Shown: positions 1-7,858 of the stretch, one piece after another | Numbering within the stretch: the stretch's first letter is position 1 | Layout of the letters: the number at the start of each line of letters is the position of its first letter | Assembly (NCBI GenBank): GCA_040751985.1 | Contig: JBFMFU010000085.1 | Coordinates: 3,824-67,823 of the forward strand | DNA length: 64,000 nucleotides | Direction of reading: 5' to 3' | Source: Desulfoferula sp040751985 | GTDB taxonomy: Bacteria > Desulfobacterota > Desulfarculia > Desulfarculales > Desulfarculaceae | Position numbers and translations under genes: made by a program | The notes under the pieces: generated by a model | What the model was told of the DNA's origin: nothing | The model's database searches: none | What the model saw: only the letters and a program-made list of their open reading frames with translations

Positions 1-681
1 CTGCCAGCCCTCCTCCATCTGCACCAGCACCTCGCTCATCACCAACAGGCCGATGAGCATGGCCAAAAGCTCGATGCCCGCGTCCAGGTCGATGGAGCCG
101 AAGGTGAAGCGATGCTGAGTGGTGATGGGGTCCAGGCCCACCGTGGCCAGGAGCATGCCCAGGGCGGTGGAGATGAGGCCCTTGACCTGGGAGCTGGCGC
201 CGGTGCCGGCCACCACCACCAGGGCGAACAGGATCAGCATGGCCAGCTCGGCCGGCCCGAACATCAGGGCCAGGGCGGCGATGGGCGGCGCCGCCACCAT
301 GAGCATGGCGTCGCTGAACACCGCCCCGATCACCGAGGCGTACAGGGCCATCTTCAGCGCCTTGCCGGCCTTGCCCTGTTTGGCCAGGGGGTAGCCGTCC
401 AAGGTGGTGGCCGCGGCCTCGGGCGTGCCCGGCGCGTTGAGCAGGATGGCCGAGATGGAGCCGCCGTACACGCTGCCCTTCCAGCAGCCCACCAGCATGG
501 CGATACTGAACAGCGGCGACCAGGTGTAGGTCACCGGTATCAAGAGCGCGATGGCCATGGTGCCGTTGAGGCCGGGAATGGCCCCCAGCAACGAACCCAG
601 GAATATGCCCAGGGCGGCTCCGAAGAAGTTGTACAGGGTCAGGGCCTGGGAGGCGGCGCCGAGCAAGGTGTCCAGCATCAT
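1..681 (-). CDS. tctA: TctA-family permease of a tripartite tricarboxylate transporter (cut by the window edge)
   Basis: Large membrane subunit of a TctABC transporter, which imports carboxylates by an ion-coupled mechanism with a periplasmic binding protein. Only the first 227 codons are present; the gene runs off the left edge in an open frame, so the cut is artificial. The visible part is very hydrophobic. It has the family's glycine/proline-rich motif near residues 33-43 (GAIPGLNGTMA) and the GSVYGGSISAILLNAPGTPE block near residues 70-90, which resembles the conserved TctA substrate-path loop. The start is the first of two adjacent ATGs (681 or 678). The gene follows tctB with a 7-base gap, so the two are almost certainly co-translated. 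The family call is firm; the substrate cannot be read from sequence. Confidence 0.93.
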   Translation of the reverse strand, partial: MMLDTLLGAASQALTLYNFFGAALGIFLGSLLGAIPGLNGTMAIALLIPVTYTWSPLFSIAMLVGCWKGSVYGGSISAILLNAPGTPEAAATTLDGYPLAKQGKAGKALKMALYASVIGAVFSDAMLMVAAPPIAALALMFGPAELAMLILFALVVVAGTGASSQVKGLISTALGMLLATVGLDPITTQHRFTFGSIDLDAGIELLAMLIGLLVMSEVLVQMEEGWQ

Positions 682-688
682 CCACCCC

Positions 689-1189
689 CTAATCCAGGAA
701 GCGCTCTATGAGGGTGCCCACGGGCAGGGGCGCCCCCAGGAGCAGCTCGAAGCAGACGTACAGGCCCGCCAGGGTGGCCACGGTAATGGCCGCGATGGTT
801 AGCCAGCGCCGCACCCCGAAGATCAGAAACAGCACCACCATGGCCGCCACCGAGGTGAGTACGAAGCCGGTAACGTCCAGCAGCCAGGCGTAGGCGGCCA
901 TCACCGCCACCACCGCGGCCAGGGTGAGCCGGCTGGAGCGCCGCGTGGCCGGACCGGCCAAGGCGTGCTCATGCTCGTGCTCGCCCTCGGACGCAGCCGC
1001 CGGACGGCGCAGGGACTGCAACATCATCACCACGCTGAGCAGCAGGATGAAGCAGACGATCAGCATCGGCATCAGGGCGTCCGCGTCGGTCAGCGGCCCC
1101 ACCTGGCTGGGGATCAAGTAGAACAGGGCCAGCAGGCAGAAGCCGGCCAGGCCGGCGCCCAACTTGAAGTCCTTGAGGTTCTGGATCAT
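689..1189 (-). CDS. tctB: TctB-family small permease subunit
   Basis: Small membrane subunit of the tripartite tricarboxylate transporter, 166 residues. Four hydrophobic segments are visible, as is usual for TctB: one near the N-terminus (after IQNLKDFKLGAG), one around residues 40-60, and a pair near the C-terminus. The middle is a hydrophilic His/Glu-rich loop. A longer reading frame reaches 1258, but ATG 1189 has a GGGAG ribosome-binding site seven bases upstream and gives a normal TctB length. The gene lies between tctC and tctA on one strand. A hairpin separates it from tctC, so it may be expressed at a lower level than the binding protein. Confidence 0.9.
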   Translation of the reverse strand: MIQNLKDFKLGAGLAGFCLLALFYLIPSQVGPLTDADALMPMLIVCFILLLSVVMMLQSLRRPAAASEGEHEHEHALAGPATRRSSRLTLAAVVAVMAAYAWLLDVTGFVLTSVAAMVVLFLIFGVRRWLTIAAITVATLAGLYVCFELLLGAPLPVGTLIERFLD

Positions 1190-1224
1190 GGGTTTTCTCC
1201 CATGACGTTGAAAGCCCTCGCGCA

Positions 1225-1244
1225 GGGGAGGCGGCCGCCTCCCC
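1225..1244 (-). promoter_or_regulatory. Stem-loop between tctC and tctB
   Basis: Perfect 20-base palindrome (8-bp stem GGGGAGGC/GCCTCCCC with a GGCC tetraloop), 17 bases after the tctC stop. No U-run follows in the direction of transcription, so it is not a classical terminator. An RNA-processing or 3'-end-protecting element that keeps tctC mRNA more abundant than permease mRNA is the likeliest role (inference). Equivalent hairpins follow the binding-protein genes at 11202 and 38283. Confidence 0.6.
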
Positions 1245-1261
1245 CGCCGAGGATTCAATGT

Positions 1262-2233
1262 CTACTTCTTGGTCTTGACGCCCAACGCTGGCAGCAGCTT
1301 GCCCCACTCGGCCGAGAGCTGCTGCAGGAGGGCCTGGTACTGCTTGCCGGGCATGAACTTGGGGTGCAGGTCCAGCTTGGCGCAGGCCTGGACGACTTCC
1401 TTGTCCGCGGCCGCCTTCTGGAAGGCCGCCGACAGCTTGTCCAGGACCGCCTTGGGGGTGCCGCCCGGAGCCACGATGGACATGTAGGAGATCTGGCTGA
1501 ACTTGAAGCCCTTCTCCTTCATGGTGGGCACCTGGGGGCACAAGGAGAGCCGGTCCTCGCTGGTGACCAACAGCACCCGGATCTTGCCGGCCCGGATGGA
1601 GGATGCCACCGAGGCGGTGGTGTTGTTGATCATGTCCACGTGGCCGCCCAGCAGGGCCGCGGTCTCCTTGACGCCGCCCTGGAAGGGCACGTGCTTCCAG
1701 TCCAGGCCCAGCTCCTTACCGATGCGGGCGGTGATCAGGTGGTTGGTGGTGCCGGTGCCCACGCTGCCGTAGGTCACCTTGCCCGGGTTCTTCTTGACGT
1801 AGGCCGCGAAGTCCTCCCAGGTCTTCCAGGGGGAGTCGCCGCGCACCATCAGGGCGTACTCATAAGGCATCACCGCGCAGACCTGCACCAGGTCCTGGTA
1901 GGGCTTGTAGGGCACCTCGCGGATCAGGGGGATGATGGCCACCGCGGGCATGTTGCAGGTGCCGATGAGGTAGCCGTTGGGTTTGGCCCGGGCCACCTCG
2001 CTCACCCCCAGGGTGCCGCCGGCGCCGGGGCGGTTCATGCAGACCAGGGCCTGCTTCAGAGCCTCGGTGGCCTTGGCGGCCATCAGGCGGGCGGCCACGT
2101 CGGTGGTGCCGCCGGCCGAGAAGTTGATGATGAACTTGATCGGTTTGTTGGGATAGCCCTTGGCCAGGGCCCCGCCGGCCGTCATCCCCACCAGGGCCAG
2201 GCAGAGCAACACGGCCCATATCTTGGTTCTCAT
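1262..2233 (-). CDS. tctC: TctC/Bug-family periplasmic substrate-binding protein
   Basis: Extracytoplasmic solute receptor of the tripartite tricarboxylate transporter, 323 residues. The N-terminus is a Sec signal peptide: basic RTK, hydrophobic core, then AGGALA-KG cleavage near residue 24. The mature start (YPNKPIKFIINFSAGGTTDVAAR) has the hallmark Bug-family pattern PxKPIxxxxxxxxGGxxD, followed by the conserved NRPGAGG-like block. ATG 2233 is preferred over an upstream TTG at 2260, because AGGAGGAGG lies just upstream and it places the signal peptide at the N-terminus. It is first of tctCBA, 72 bases after the IclR gene on the same strand. Bug proteins bind diverse carboxylates, so the ligand is unknown. 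Confidence 0.93.
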   Translation of the reverse strand: MRTKIWAVLLCLALVGMTAGGALAKGYPNKPIKFIINFSAGGTTDVAARLMAAKATEALKQALVCMNRPGAGGTLGVSEVARAKPNGYLIGTCNMPAVAIIPLIREVPYKPYQDLVQVCAVMPYEYALMVRGDSPWKTWEDFAAYVKKNPGKVTYGSVGTGTTNHLITARIGKELGLDWKHVPFQGGVKETAALLGGHVDMINNTTASVASSIRAGKIRVLLVTSEDRLSLCPQVPTMKEKGFKFSQISYMSIVAPGGTPKAVLDKLSAAFQKAAADKEVVQACAKLDLHPKFMPGKQYQALLQQLSAEWGKLLPALGVKTKK

Positions 2234-2305
2234 TAGCCTCCTCCTCGCTACGGTTGGCAATCTCTGGGTTAATTGCTCGCGGCAGGGTTTCCCCGTGCGG
2301 TCCGC

Positions 2306-3112
2306 CTAGGGACTTAGGCCCTCGGCGCGGACCACCTCCTGCACCAGTTGGTAAATCTCCTTGCGCCGTTGGGCGCGCATGCGCGGGCGGATGGCCGAGA
2401 CCGTGATGGCCGCCTGCACGCCGCCCTGGAAGTCGAAGATGGGTACCCCCACGGACACCGCGTCCTCGTGGAACAGGCCGTCGCTGAGCACGTAGCCCGC
2501 CTGGCGGCCCTTGCGGGCCATGGCCCGGATGTCGTCGGCGGTGAGGTTCTTGTAGTTGGGATAGCGGGGGGCGTTGGCCTGCACCACCGCTTCGAACTCG
2601 GCCATGGGCAGGAAGGCGATGAGAGCCAGACTGCCCGCGCCGATGCCCAGGGGCCGCCGCGCGCCCACGTCCACCAAGATGGTGCGCACCGGGTACTTGC
2701 CCTGCACGGTGTCGATGCACAGCACGTCGTTGCCCAGGCGAATGAGCAGGAACACGGTGTCCCCGCTGCGCTGGGCGATGGTCTCCAGGGCGGTGCGGAA
2801 GCGGTCGCGCACCGTGTACTGGTGGGCGGCGTGGCCCAGTTGATACAGGGCCAGGCCCAGGTGATAGAGCTTGGCCACCGGGTCGTGGGTGACCAGGCCT
2901 TCCTTGGTCAGCACCGACAGGATGCGGTGGGCGGTGGCCACGTGCAGGCCGGCGGCGCGGGACAGCTTGGACAGAGTGGCGCCCTGATCGTTGTGAGCCG
3001 CCACCTCGCGCAGCAGGACCATGGCCCGGTGGATGCTCTGGGCGCCCTTGGTGTCCTCGGTCCGGGGCGCGGCTGGTTCCCCGGCGTTCTTCTTGGCGTC
3101 GCGCTTAATCAT
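2306..3112 (-). CDS. IclR-family transcriptional regulator
   Basis: Likely local regulator of the tct genes, 268 residues. Residues about 28-90 form the winged helix-turn-helix (AQSIHRAMVLLREVA, then LSKLSRAAGLHVATAHRIL). The rest is the IclR effector domain, including the DTVFLLIRLGNDVLCID strand and the late GVPIFDFQGGVQAAITVS segment typical of the family. ATG 3112 has GAGGA just upstream; an in-frame TTG at 3154 would add 14 residues and is less likely. The gene is read towards tctC and faces away from the paaK-like operon at 3619, so it could control both. A palindrome at 3203-3219 in the shared upstream region is a possible operator. Confidence 0.9.
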   Translation of the reverse strand: MIKRDAKKNAGEPAAPRTEDTKGAQSIHRAMVLLREVAAHNDQGATLSKLSRAAGLHVATAHRILSVLTKEGLVTHDPVAKLYHLGLALYQLGHAAHQYTVRDRFRTALETIAQRSGDTVFLLIRLGNDVLCIDTVQGKYPVRTILVDVGARRPLGIGAGSLALIAFLPMAEFEAVVQANAPRYPNYKNLTADDIRAMARKGRQAGYVLSDGLFHEDAVSVGVPIFDFQGGVQAAITVSAIRPRMRAQRRKEIYQLVQEVVRAEGLSP

Positions 3113-3618
3113 GTTCCTCGCCGATTGTGGCTGGGCTGGCTTGAGTAGTAGCAAGGCGACGGTGCGCGGGTCAACTAAAAATTACCATAATATGAAAATT
3201 ATTTATCACTATATGATAATATATAACGACCCACTCACCGGCCCTGAAGCCCGAGGTTTTTGCCCGCCCGATCAGGCGCCGGCAGGTGCCGCCAACGGCT
3301 CCTGCCCGTCACGCGTCGCGTTACGGCCGCATGAGGGCTCATAATTTTTTACCGGCCAGGCCCGGCCAGTGGTAATTTGAGCCATACGCTTCCGGACGGC
3401 CGGTGGTCTTCAGGTTACGTGGGTGGCCTGCCGGAGTAAGGCTTGACCAGGGAGACGGGCGCATCCCCCGCGGGGCCCAAACAGAGGCCTCGGCTCCGGG
3501 ACGGATGCGCGGTCAGTGACAGGGCCTGCGCAACCCCTCGCGCGGCCGTAATCCGGATCAACCGAACGCTCGCATATGGCGGCTTTGCGATGCATGCCGA
3601 GAATGAGGGAGATGTTAG
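3113..3618. promoter_or_regulatory. Divergent intergenic region with an A+T-rich core
   Basis: Non-coding stretch between the divergent iclR and paaK-like genes. Bases about 3175-3232 are strikingly A+T-rich against a GC-rich background and should hold the promoters for both directions. I found no convincing -35/-10 pair that I would defend, and no RNA gene. The rest (3240-3600) is GC-rich without good reading frames. A GAGGGAG ribosome-binding site lies at 3605-3611. Confidence 0.5.
3203..3219. promoter_or_regulatory. Inverted repeat, possible IclR operator
   Basis: Perfect palindrome TTATCA-CTATA-TGATAA (6-bp arms, 5-bp spacer) in the A+T-rich centre of the region between the divergent iclR and paaK-like genes. 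Size and location suit an IclR-type dimer site. This is inference; the AT-rich context makes chance palindromes more likely. Confidence 0.4.
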
Positions 3619-5004
3619 GTGAAGGCTAGAAACTATTTCAGCAACCCGGCCCTGAACGCCGTGCCCGCGGACCAGGTGGAGAAAGAAACCCGCCGGCTGC
3701 AAGAAGAGCGGCTGCAGCGCCAGATCCAGTATTGCTACGATCACTCCAATTTCTATCGCCAGAAGCTGGACCAGGTAGGGGCCGCGCCGGGCGACATCCG
3801 CACCATGGACGACCTGCGCTGGCTGCCGGTGCTCATGACCAAGGAGGACGAGCGCTTCAGCACCCAGGAGTCGCTGCGGCTGCACAACCATCCCTTTGGC
3901 CTGCACCTGTGCGCGCCGCTGGAGGAGCTGTACCTCACCGGCACCACCTCCGGCACCACCGGCACGCCCACCTTCACCTACACCTTCACCCGCAGCGACA
4001 TCGAGCTCATCGGCCGCGGCCTGGGCCACCGCCTGGCCTACAACGGCGTGGGCCAGGGCCACCGGGTGCTGTTCATCTTCGCCCTGGGTATCTACGCCAC
4101 CACCATGACTCTCTGGGGCATACGCAGCCTGGGGGCCCTGCCCATCGACGTGGACGCCCGCGCCGGCTCGGAGCTGATGCTGCGCTTCGCCGACCTGACC
4201 CGGCCCCACTACCTGATGTGCACCCCCTCCCTGGCCGGGCACCTGGCGGACAAGGCCCCCTCGGTTATCGGCAAGGAGGTGGGCGCCCTGGGCCTCCGGG
4301 GCATGCTGCTCACCGGCGAGATCGGGGTGAGCATCCCGGAGGTGAAGAAAAACCTGGAGCAGCTCTATGGCTGCCGGGCCTACGACTACTGGGCGCCGGC
4401 CGGCCACGCCATCGCGGTCACCTGCGACGCCGAGCAGTACTACGGCATGCACGGCACCTCCCCGGACCTGTGCACCAGCTTCCACGACCTGGTGGACCCG
4501 CACAGCAAAGAGCCGGTGGCCATAGAGGACGGGGCCGTGGGCGAGATGGTGATCACCTCGCTGCAGCGCCAGGCCATGCCCCTGCTCAAATACGCCTACG
4601 GCGACATCGTGCAGATATTCACCGAGCCCTGCCCGGCCTGCGGCTTTCCCGGCCGGCGGATCAAGCTGGTGGGGCGGGCCGACGACATGCTCATCGTCAA
4701 GGGGGTGAACATCTACCCCGCCGCCATCCGCGAGGTGGTCAATACCTTCTCCCCTCAGGTGACCGGCGAGATGCGCATTATCCTGGACGAGCCGCCGCCG
4801 CGGGTGGTGCCGCCCCTGAAGATCAAGCTGGAGCACGGCCCGTTGGTGGGCGCGGAGGAGCTGGAGGGCCTGGGGCGGCTGATCAGCGCGGCCCTGCACG
4901 ACCGGCTCAAGATTCGGCCGGCCCTGCAGTGGGTGGCCCCCGGCAGCCTGGAGAAGTCCACCCGCAAGACCCAGATTTTCGAAAAGGCCTATGAGAAGAA
5001 ATAG
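3619..5004 (+). CDS. Phenylacetate-CoA-ligase-like (PaaK family) AMP-forming acyl-CoA ligase
   Basis: Adenylate-forming ligase that would activate an aromatic or other carboxylic acid to its CoA thioester; cytoplasmic, 461 residues. The early part has the PaaK-type helix (RQIQYCYDHSNFYRQKL), and the P-loop SGTTGTPT is intact at 111-118. Later blocks include the acceptor motif YAYGDIV, the hinge region GRADDMLIVKGVNIYP, and a C-terminal Lys-rich end (STRKTQIF) that could carry the catalytic Lys. A GTG start at 3619 is supported by GAGGGAG seven bases upstream. It heads a two-gene operon with a DUF169 gene 15 bases downstream. A class call is safe; the substrate is not known. Confidence 0.88.
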   Translation: MKARNYFSNPALNAVPADQVEKETRRLQEERLQRQIQYCYDHSNFYRQKLDQVGAAPGDIRTMDDLRWLPVLMTKEDERFSTQESLRLHNHPFGLHLCAPLEELYLTGTTSGTTGTPTFTYTFTRSDIELIGRGLGHRLAYNGVGQGHRVLFIFALGIYATTMTLWGIRSLGALPIDVDARAGSELMLRFADLTRPHYLMCTPSLAGHLADKAPSVIGKEVGALGLRGMLLTGEIGVSIPEVKKNLEQLYGCRAYDYWAPAGHAIAVTCDAEQYYGMHGTSPDLCTSFHDLVDPHSKEPVAIEDGAVGEMVITSLQRQAMPLLKYAYGDIVQIFTEPCPACGFPGRRIKLVGRADDMLIVKGVNIYPAAIREVVNTFSPQVTGEMRIILDEPPPRVVPPLKIKLEHGPLVGAEELEGLGRLISAALHDRLKIRPALQWVAPGSLEKSTRKTQIFEKAYEKK

Positions 5005-5019
5005 GGGCGGAGGGCGGCC

Positions 5020-5835
5020 ATGATCGATCTGAGCCAGGTCAGCGCCAAGCTGGATCAATACGTCAAGCCCATCGACTATCCCGTGGCCCTGCGCATGCTG
5101 CGCGGGTTCGAGCCGGAGCAGCTGCGCCGGGAGCAGCCCAAGGCCAAGATACCCCACCTGGACCTGGGCAAGAAGGTGCTGGTCTGCCAGGCCATGGCCA
5201 TGGCCCGCAAGTACGGCTGGGACCTGATCCTGACCAAACAGGACATCCCCTGCGGCACCGGCCTGGTGGCCCTGGGCCTGGTGCGCATGACCAAGTCCAT
5301 GCTGGCCGGCGAGGACCCGGTGGCGCCCTACAACCAGAGCCAGGAGGCCCGCGCCCGGCGCATGCGCCAGCTGCCCTGTTTCGCTTTCGGGGAGTATGAG
5401 GCCCTGCAGGTGGCCCCCTTGCACCGGGCCCGCTTCGAGCCCGACGCGGTGGTCATCTACGCTAACAGCGCCCAGGTGATGCGCCTGGTGCAGGGCGCTC
5501 TGTTCTTCGAGGGCGGCAGCCTGTCCTCCAACAGCGCCGGCGGCCAGGGCTGCGCCCAGTACATCACCCGCACCATCCAGGACAACCAGTGCCGCTACGT
5601 CCTGCCCGGCAACGGCGACCGCATCTTCGGGCTGGCCGGCGACGGGCAGATGATCTTCGCCATGCCCCGAGACAAGATCGAGAGCGTGGTGCAGGGCCTG
5701 GAGCTGTCCCACCAGGGCGGCCAGCGCCTGCCCATCCCCTGCTACCTGAACTACGAGGCGGAGCTGCCCAAGGAGTACCGGGGTCTGGCTGACAAGCTCC
5801 TGCGGGCCAGCGAAGCCGGAGGGGAGGAAGGCTGA
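5020..5835 (+). CDS. DUF169 domain-containing protein
   Basis: Soluble protein of 271 residues matching the DUF169 family, whose biochemical role is not established. Features consistent with the family are the early KPIDYPVALRML segment, the Cys-containing PCGTGLVALGL block, a VIYANSAQVMRLVQ strand-helix, and a Gly/Ser-rich stretch (GGSLSSNSAGGQGCAQYI) followed by CRYVLPGNGDR. DUF169 genes are often found beside anaerobic aromatic-acid and CoA-ester genes, and here it follows a PaaK-like ligase by 15 bases, so the two are probably one transcription unit. There is no signal peptide or membrane segment. Its 3' end converges on the lipoate-ligase-like gene with only 15 bases between. Confidence 0.8.
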   Translation: MIDLSQVSAKLDQYVKPIDYPVALRMLRGFEPEQLRREQPKAKIPHLDLGKKVLVCQAMAMARKYGWDLILTKQDIPCGTGLVALGLVRMTKSMLAGEDPVAPYNQSQEARARRMRQLPCFAFGEYEALQVAPLHRARFEPDAVVIYANSAQVMRLVQGALFFEGGSLSSNSAGGQGCAQYITRTIQDNQCRYVLPGNGDRIFGLAGDGQMIFAMPRDKIESVVQGLELSHQGGQRLPIPCYLNYEAELPKEYRGLADKLLRASEAGGEEG

Positions 5836-5850
5836 GGGGCCGGGGAAGGC

Positions 5851-6948
5851 TCAGGCCGTCTGCCCCAGGGCCTTGGCAAAGGCGGCCACGAAATCCTGCA
5901 CCTCGATGCCGGCCAGCTCCACGCCTGGGCCGGCGTATATCTCCTCCAGCTTTTGCCGCACCACCGTCAGGCTGCAAGGCGCGCCGCGCAAGGTGTCTTC
6001 CATGTCCTTGATCACGCCGTAGGGGGAGGGGTGGAAGTCGCCGGTGATGATCAGGTCGTGCATGCGGCCGTCCACGACCGCCAAGGTGACGCGGACGAGG
6101 CCGGCCACCGCCTTCTGGCAGCCCTCGCTCTTCATGGCCGCCGTCGGCAGGTTCTTGAAGCGCAGCCGCTCGGAGTTGGCGTAGAACCACTCCTCGGAGT
6201 TGTAGCGCTCCTGGTACTCCGCGAAGAACTTTTCCTCCTGCGGGGTGAGGGCGCCCAGGCGCAGCACCATGTCCGGCCCGAAGAGCTTGGCCACGGTCAG
6301 CCGGCTCAGCTCCTCCAGGTCCGTCACCTCCACCTTGCGGCCGATCTCGCTTTCCAGACAGGTGAAGCGCTGGCCCAGGTCCTTTATCTGCTTGTCCTGG
6401 ACCTTCTCCGGAATGGTGATGATAGCCTTGCGCAGGATGTCGCGGTCGGTGTTGACCACGTTGATCAAGAGGCGCAGGCTGAGGATGCCCCTTTCCAGGC
6501 GGGCCGAACTGGGCACCACCTTGCGGCCCTCCACCTCCACGTCGTTCAGCGGCCGGTACTTGGCGTTGATCCCCCACAGCTCGCGCAGGGCATCGGCCAT
6601 GGCGGTCAGGGACAGGCGGAAGGCGTCCTTGATGTTGGTCAGCGGCACGCCCAGGCGGACCGGGTCCAGATAGAGGCAGAGAAAGGCGCCGCCCTGGGGC
6701 CCGAACACGGCCCCGCCGGTGTTCTGCCGCCGGCGCACCACGATGCCCTGGCGCCGGCAGTAGTCCAGGTCGATGGCCTTCTCCGGGTCGTCCAGGTAGC
6801 CCGAGGTGATGCTGTCGGTGGCAAAGACGTTGAGCACCACCGTGTCCGGGGCCACCTTTTCGTCCAGGCCGCGCTCGATGGCCGGAGAGATGCTGATGGA
6901 GTAATCCGCGTAGGAGTAGTTGCAGGGCAGGTATCGTAACTCTGGCAC
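5851..6948 (-). CDS. LplA-like lipoate-protein ligase family protein, copy 1
   Basis: Member of the biotin/lipoate A/B ligase fold, 365 residues, close to the size of two-domain bacterial LplA. The nucleotide/lipoate motif VVRRRQNTGGAVFG is at 71-83, and the catalytic-type Lys is K143 in GRKVVPSSAR. The C-terminal third (about 260-365) looks like the accessory domain. Start GTG 6948 has AAGAGGGTGA upstream. It closes a reverse-strand run with an enoyl-CoA hydratase and a PaaK-like gene, an odd place for lipoate scavenging. It is colinear with copy 2 at 14803 from first to last residue (very similar N-terminus and the same K143). No lipoyl acceptor protein is encoded in this window, so the true substrate is open. 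Confidence 0.8.
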   Translation of the reverse strand: MPELRYLPCNYSYADYSISISPAIERGLDEKVAPDTVVLNVFATDSITSGYLDDPEKAIDLDYCRRQGIVVRRRQNTGGAVFGPQGGAFLCLYLDPVRLGVPLTNIKDAFRLSLTAMADALRELWGINAKYRPLNDVEVEGRKVVPSSARLERGILSLRLLINVVNTDRDILRKAIITIPEKVQDKQIKDLGQRFTCLESEIGRKVEVTDLEELSRLTVAKLFGPDMVLRLGALTPQEEKFFAEYQERYNSEEWFYANSERLRFKNLPTAAMKSEGCQKAVAGLVRVTLAVVDGRMHDLIITGDFHPSPYGVIKDMEDTLRGAPCSLTVVRQKLEEIYAGPGVELAGIEVQDFVAAFAKALGQTA

Positions 6949-6997
6949 GCAGTCACCCTCTTGCTTGGGTTGTAATGGGGCCGGTCCGGCGCGGCCG

Positions 6998-7798
6998 CTA
7001 CTCGCCCTGGAAGCGGGGCTTCCGCTTTTCCAGAAAGGCGTCGCGGCCCTCCCGGAAGTCCTGGCTGTTCAGAGCCACGGCCTGTACGCTGGCCTCCAGC
7101 TCCAGGAAATTGTTCAGGCCCATGGGCCAGCAGTTCAGGGCCGCCTTGGCCAAGGCGTAGGCCTGCGAAGGGCCCTGGGCCAGGCTCTTGGCCCAGGCCC
7201 AGGCCTCCTGGGCTAGCTGATCCGCGGGCACCACCCGGTTCACCATGCCCATGCGCGCGGCCTCCTCGGCCCCCAGGGGCCCGCCGGTGAACATCAGCTC
7301 CTTGGCCCGGGCCATGCCGATGCGCAGGGGCAGGAAGTAGTACTGCCCCCAGTCCGGGGTCAGGCCCACCTTGACGAAGGAGAAGAAAAACTTGGCCCGG
7401 TCAGAGGCGATGATCAGGTCCGCGGCCAGGGCCAGGCTCACCCCGGCCCCGGCGGCGGCGCCGTCCACCTGGGCGATGATGGGCTTTTCCAGGTTCACCA
7501 TGTTCTGGATCAGCCGCTGGCCCAGCTTCATGCGCTTGCGCGCCCCCACCGGGCCCGCGATCTCCTGCATGGAGCGCACGTCGCTGCCGCCGCAGAAGTG
7601 ATCGCCCACCCCGGCCAGGATCACCACCTTTACGCTGTCGTCGTTATTCAGCTTGCGGAAGACCTCGATCAGTTCCGGCCGCACCTCCAGGTCCAGGGCG
7701 TTGCGCGCCGCCGGCATGTTCAGCAGAACCCTCAGCACCGCGTCTTCTTGTTCGAAAAGGAGCCTGGTGTAGCCCCGGCTTTCGGCTTTAGAGGTCAT
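6998..7798 (-). CDS. Enoyl-CoA hydratase/isomerase family (crotonase) protein
   Basis: Crotonase-fold enzyme, about 266 residues, expected to hydrate a 2-enoyl-CoA or isomerise/hydrolyse a related CoA ester in the cytoplasm. The oxyanion-hole segments are visible: CGGSDVRSM early and DGAAAGAGVSLALAAD near the middle. Instead of the typical hydratase Glu pair, the second region reads FFFSFVKVGLTPDWGQYYFLP, so isomerase or other crotonase activity is possible. The start is uncertain: ATG 7798, ATG 7810 and GTG 7822 are in frame. I chose 7798 because GGAAGG lies 12 bases upstream of it but directly abuts 7810. Its neighbours are the PaaK-like gene upstream and lplA-like copy 1 downstream. Confidence 0.85.
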   Translation of the reverse strand: MTSKAESRGYTRLLFEQEDAVLRVLLNMPAARNALDLEVRPELIEVFRKLNNDDSVKVVILAGVGDHFCGGSDVRSMQEIAGPVGARKRMKLGQRLIQNMVNLEKPIIAQVDGAAAGAGVSLALAADLIIASDRAKFFFSFVKVGLTPDWGQYYFLPLRIGMARAKELMFTGGPLGAEEAARMGMVNRVVPADQLAQEAWAWAKSLAQGPSQAYALAKAALNCWPMGLNNFLELEASVQAVALNSQDFREGRDAFLEKRKPRFQGE

Positions 7799-7858
7799 AA
7801 TCTTACTCATCCTTCCGTCCACCGCGGGCGCCGGCCGCCAGCCCCCCGCGAACTGGCT

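Noticed and set aside
1..681. tctA as a truncated or broken gene
   Set aside because: The frame is open to the window edge; the cut is due to the window only.
3415..5712. 765-codon open frame on the reverse strand opposite the PaaK-like and DUF169 genes
   Set aside because: Antisense shadow of strongly supported forward genes; Gly/Ala/His/Leu-rich with no family signature.
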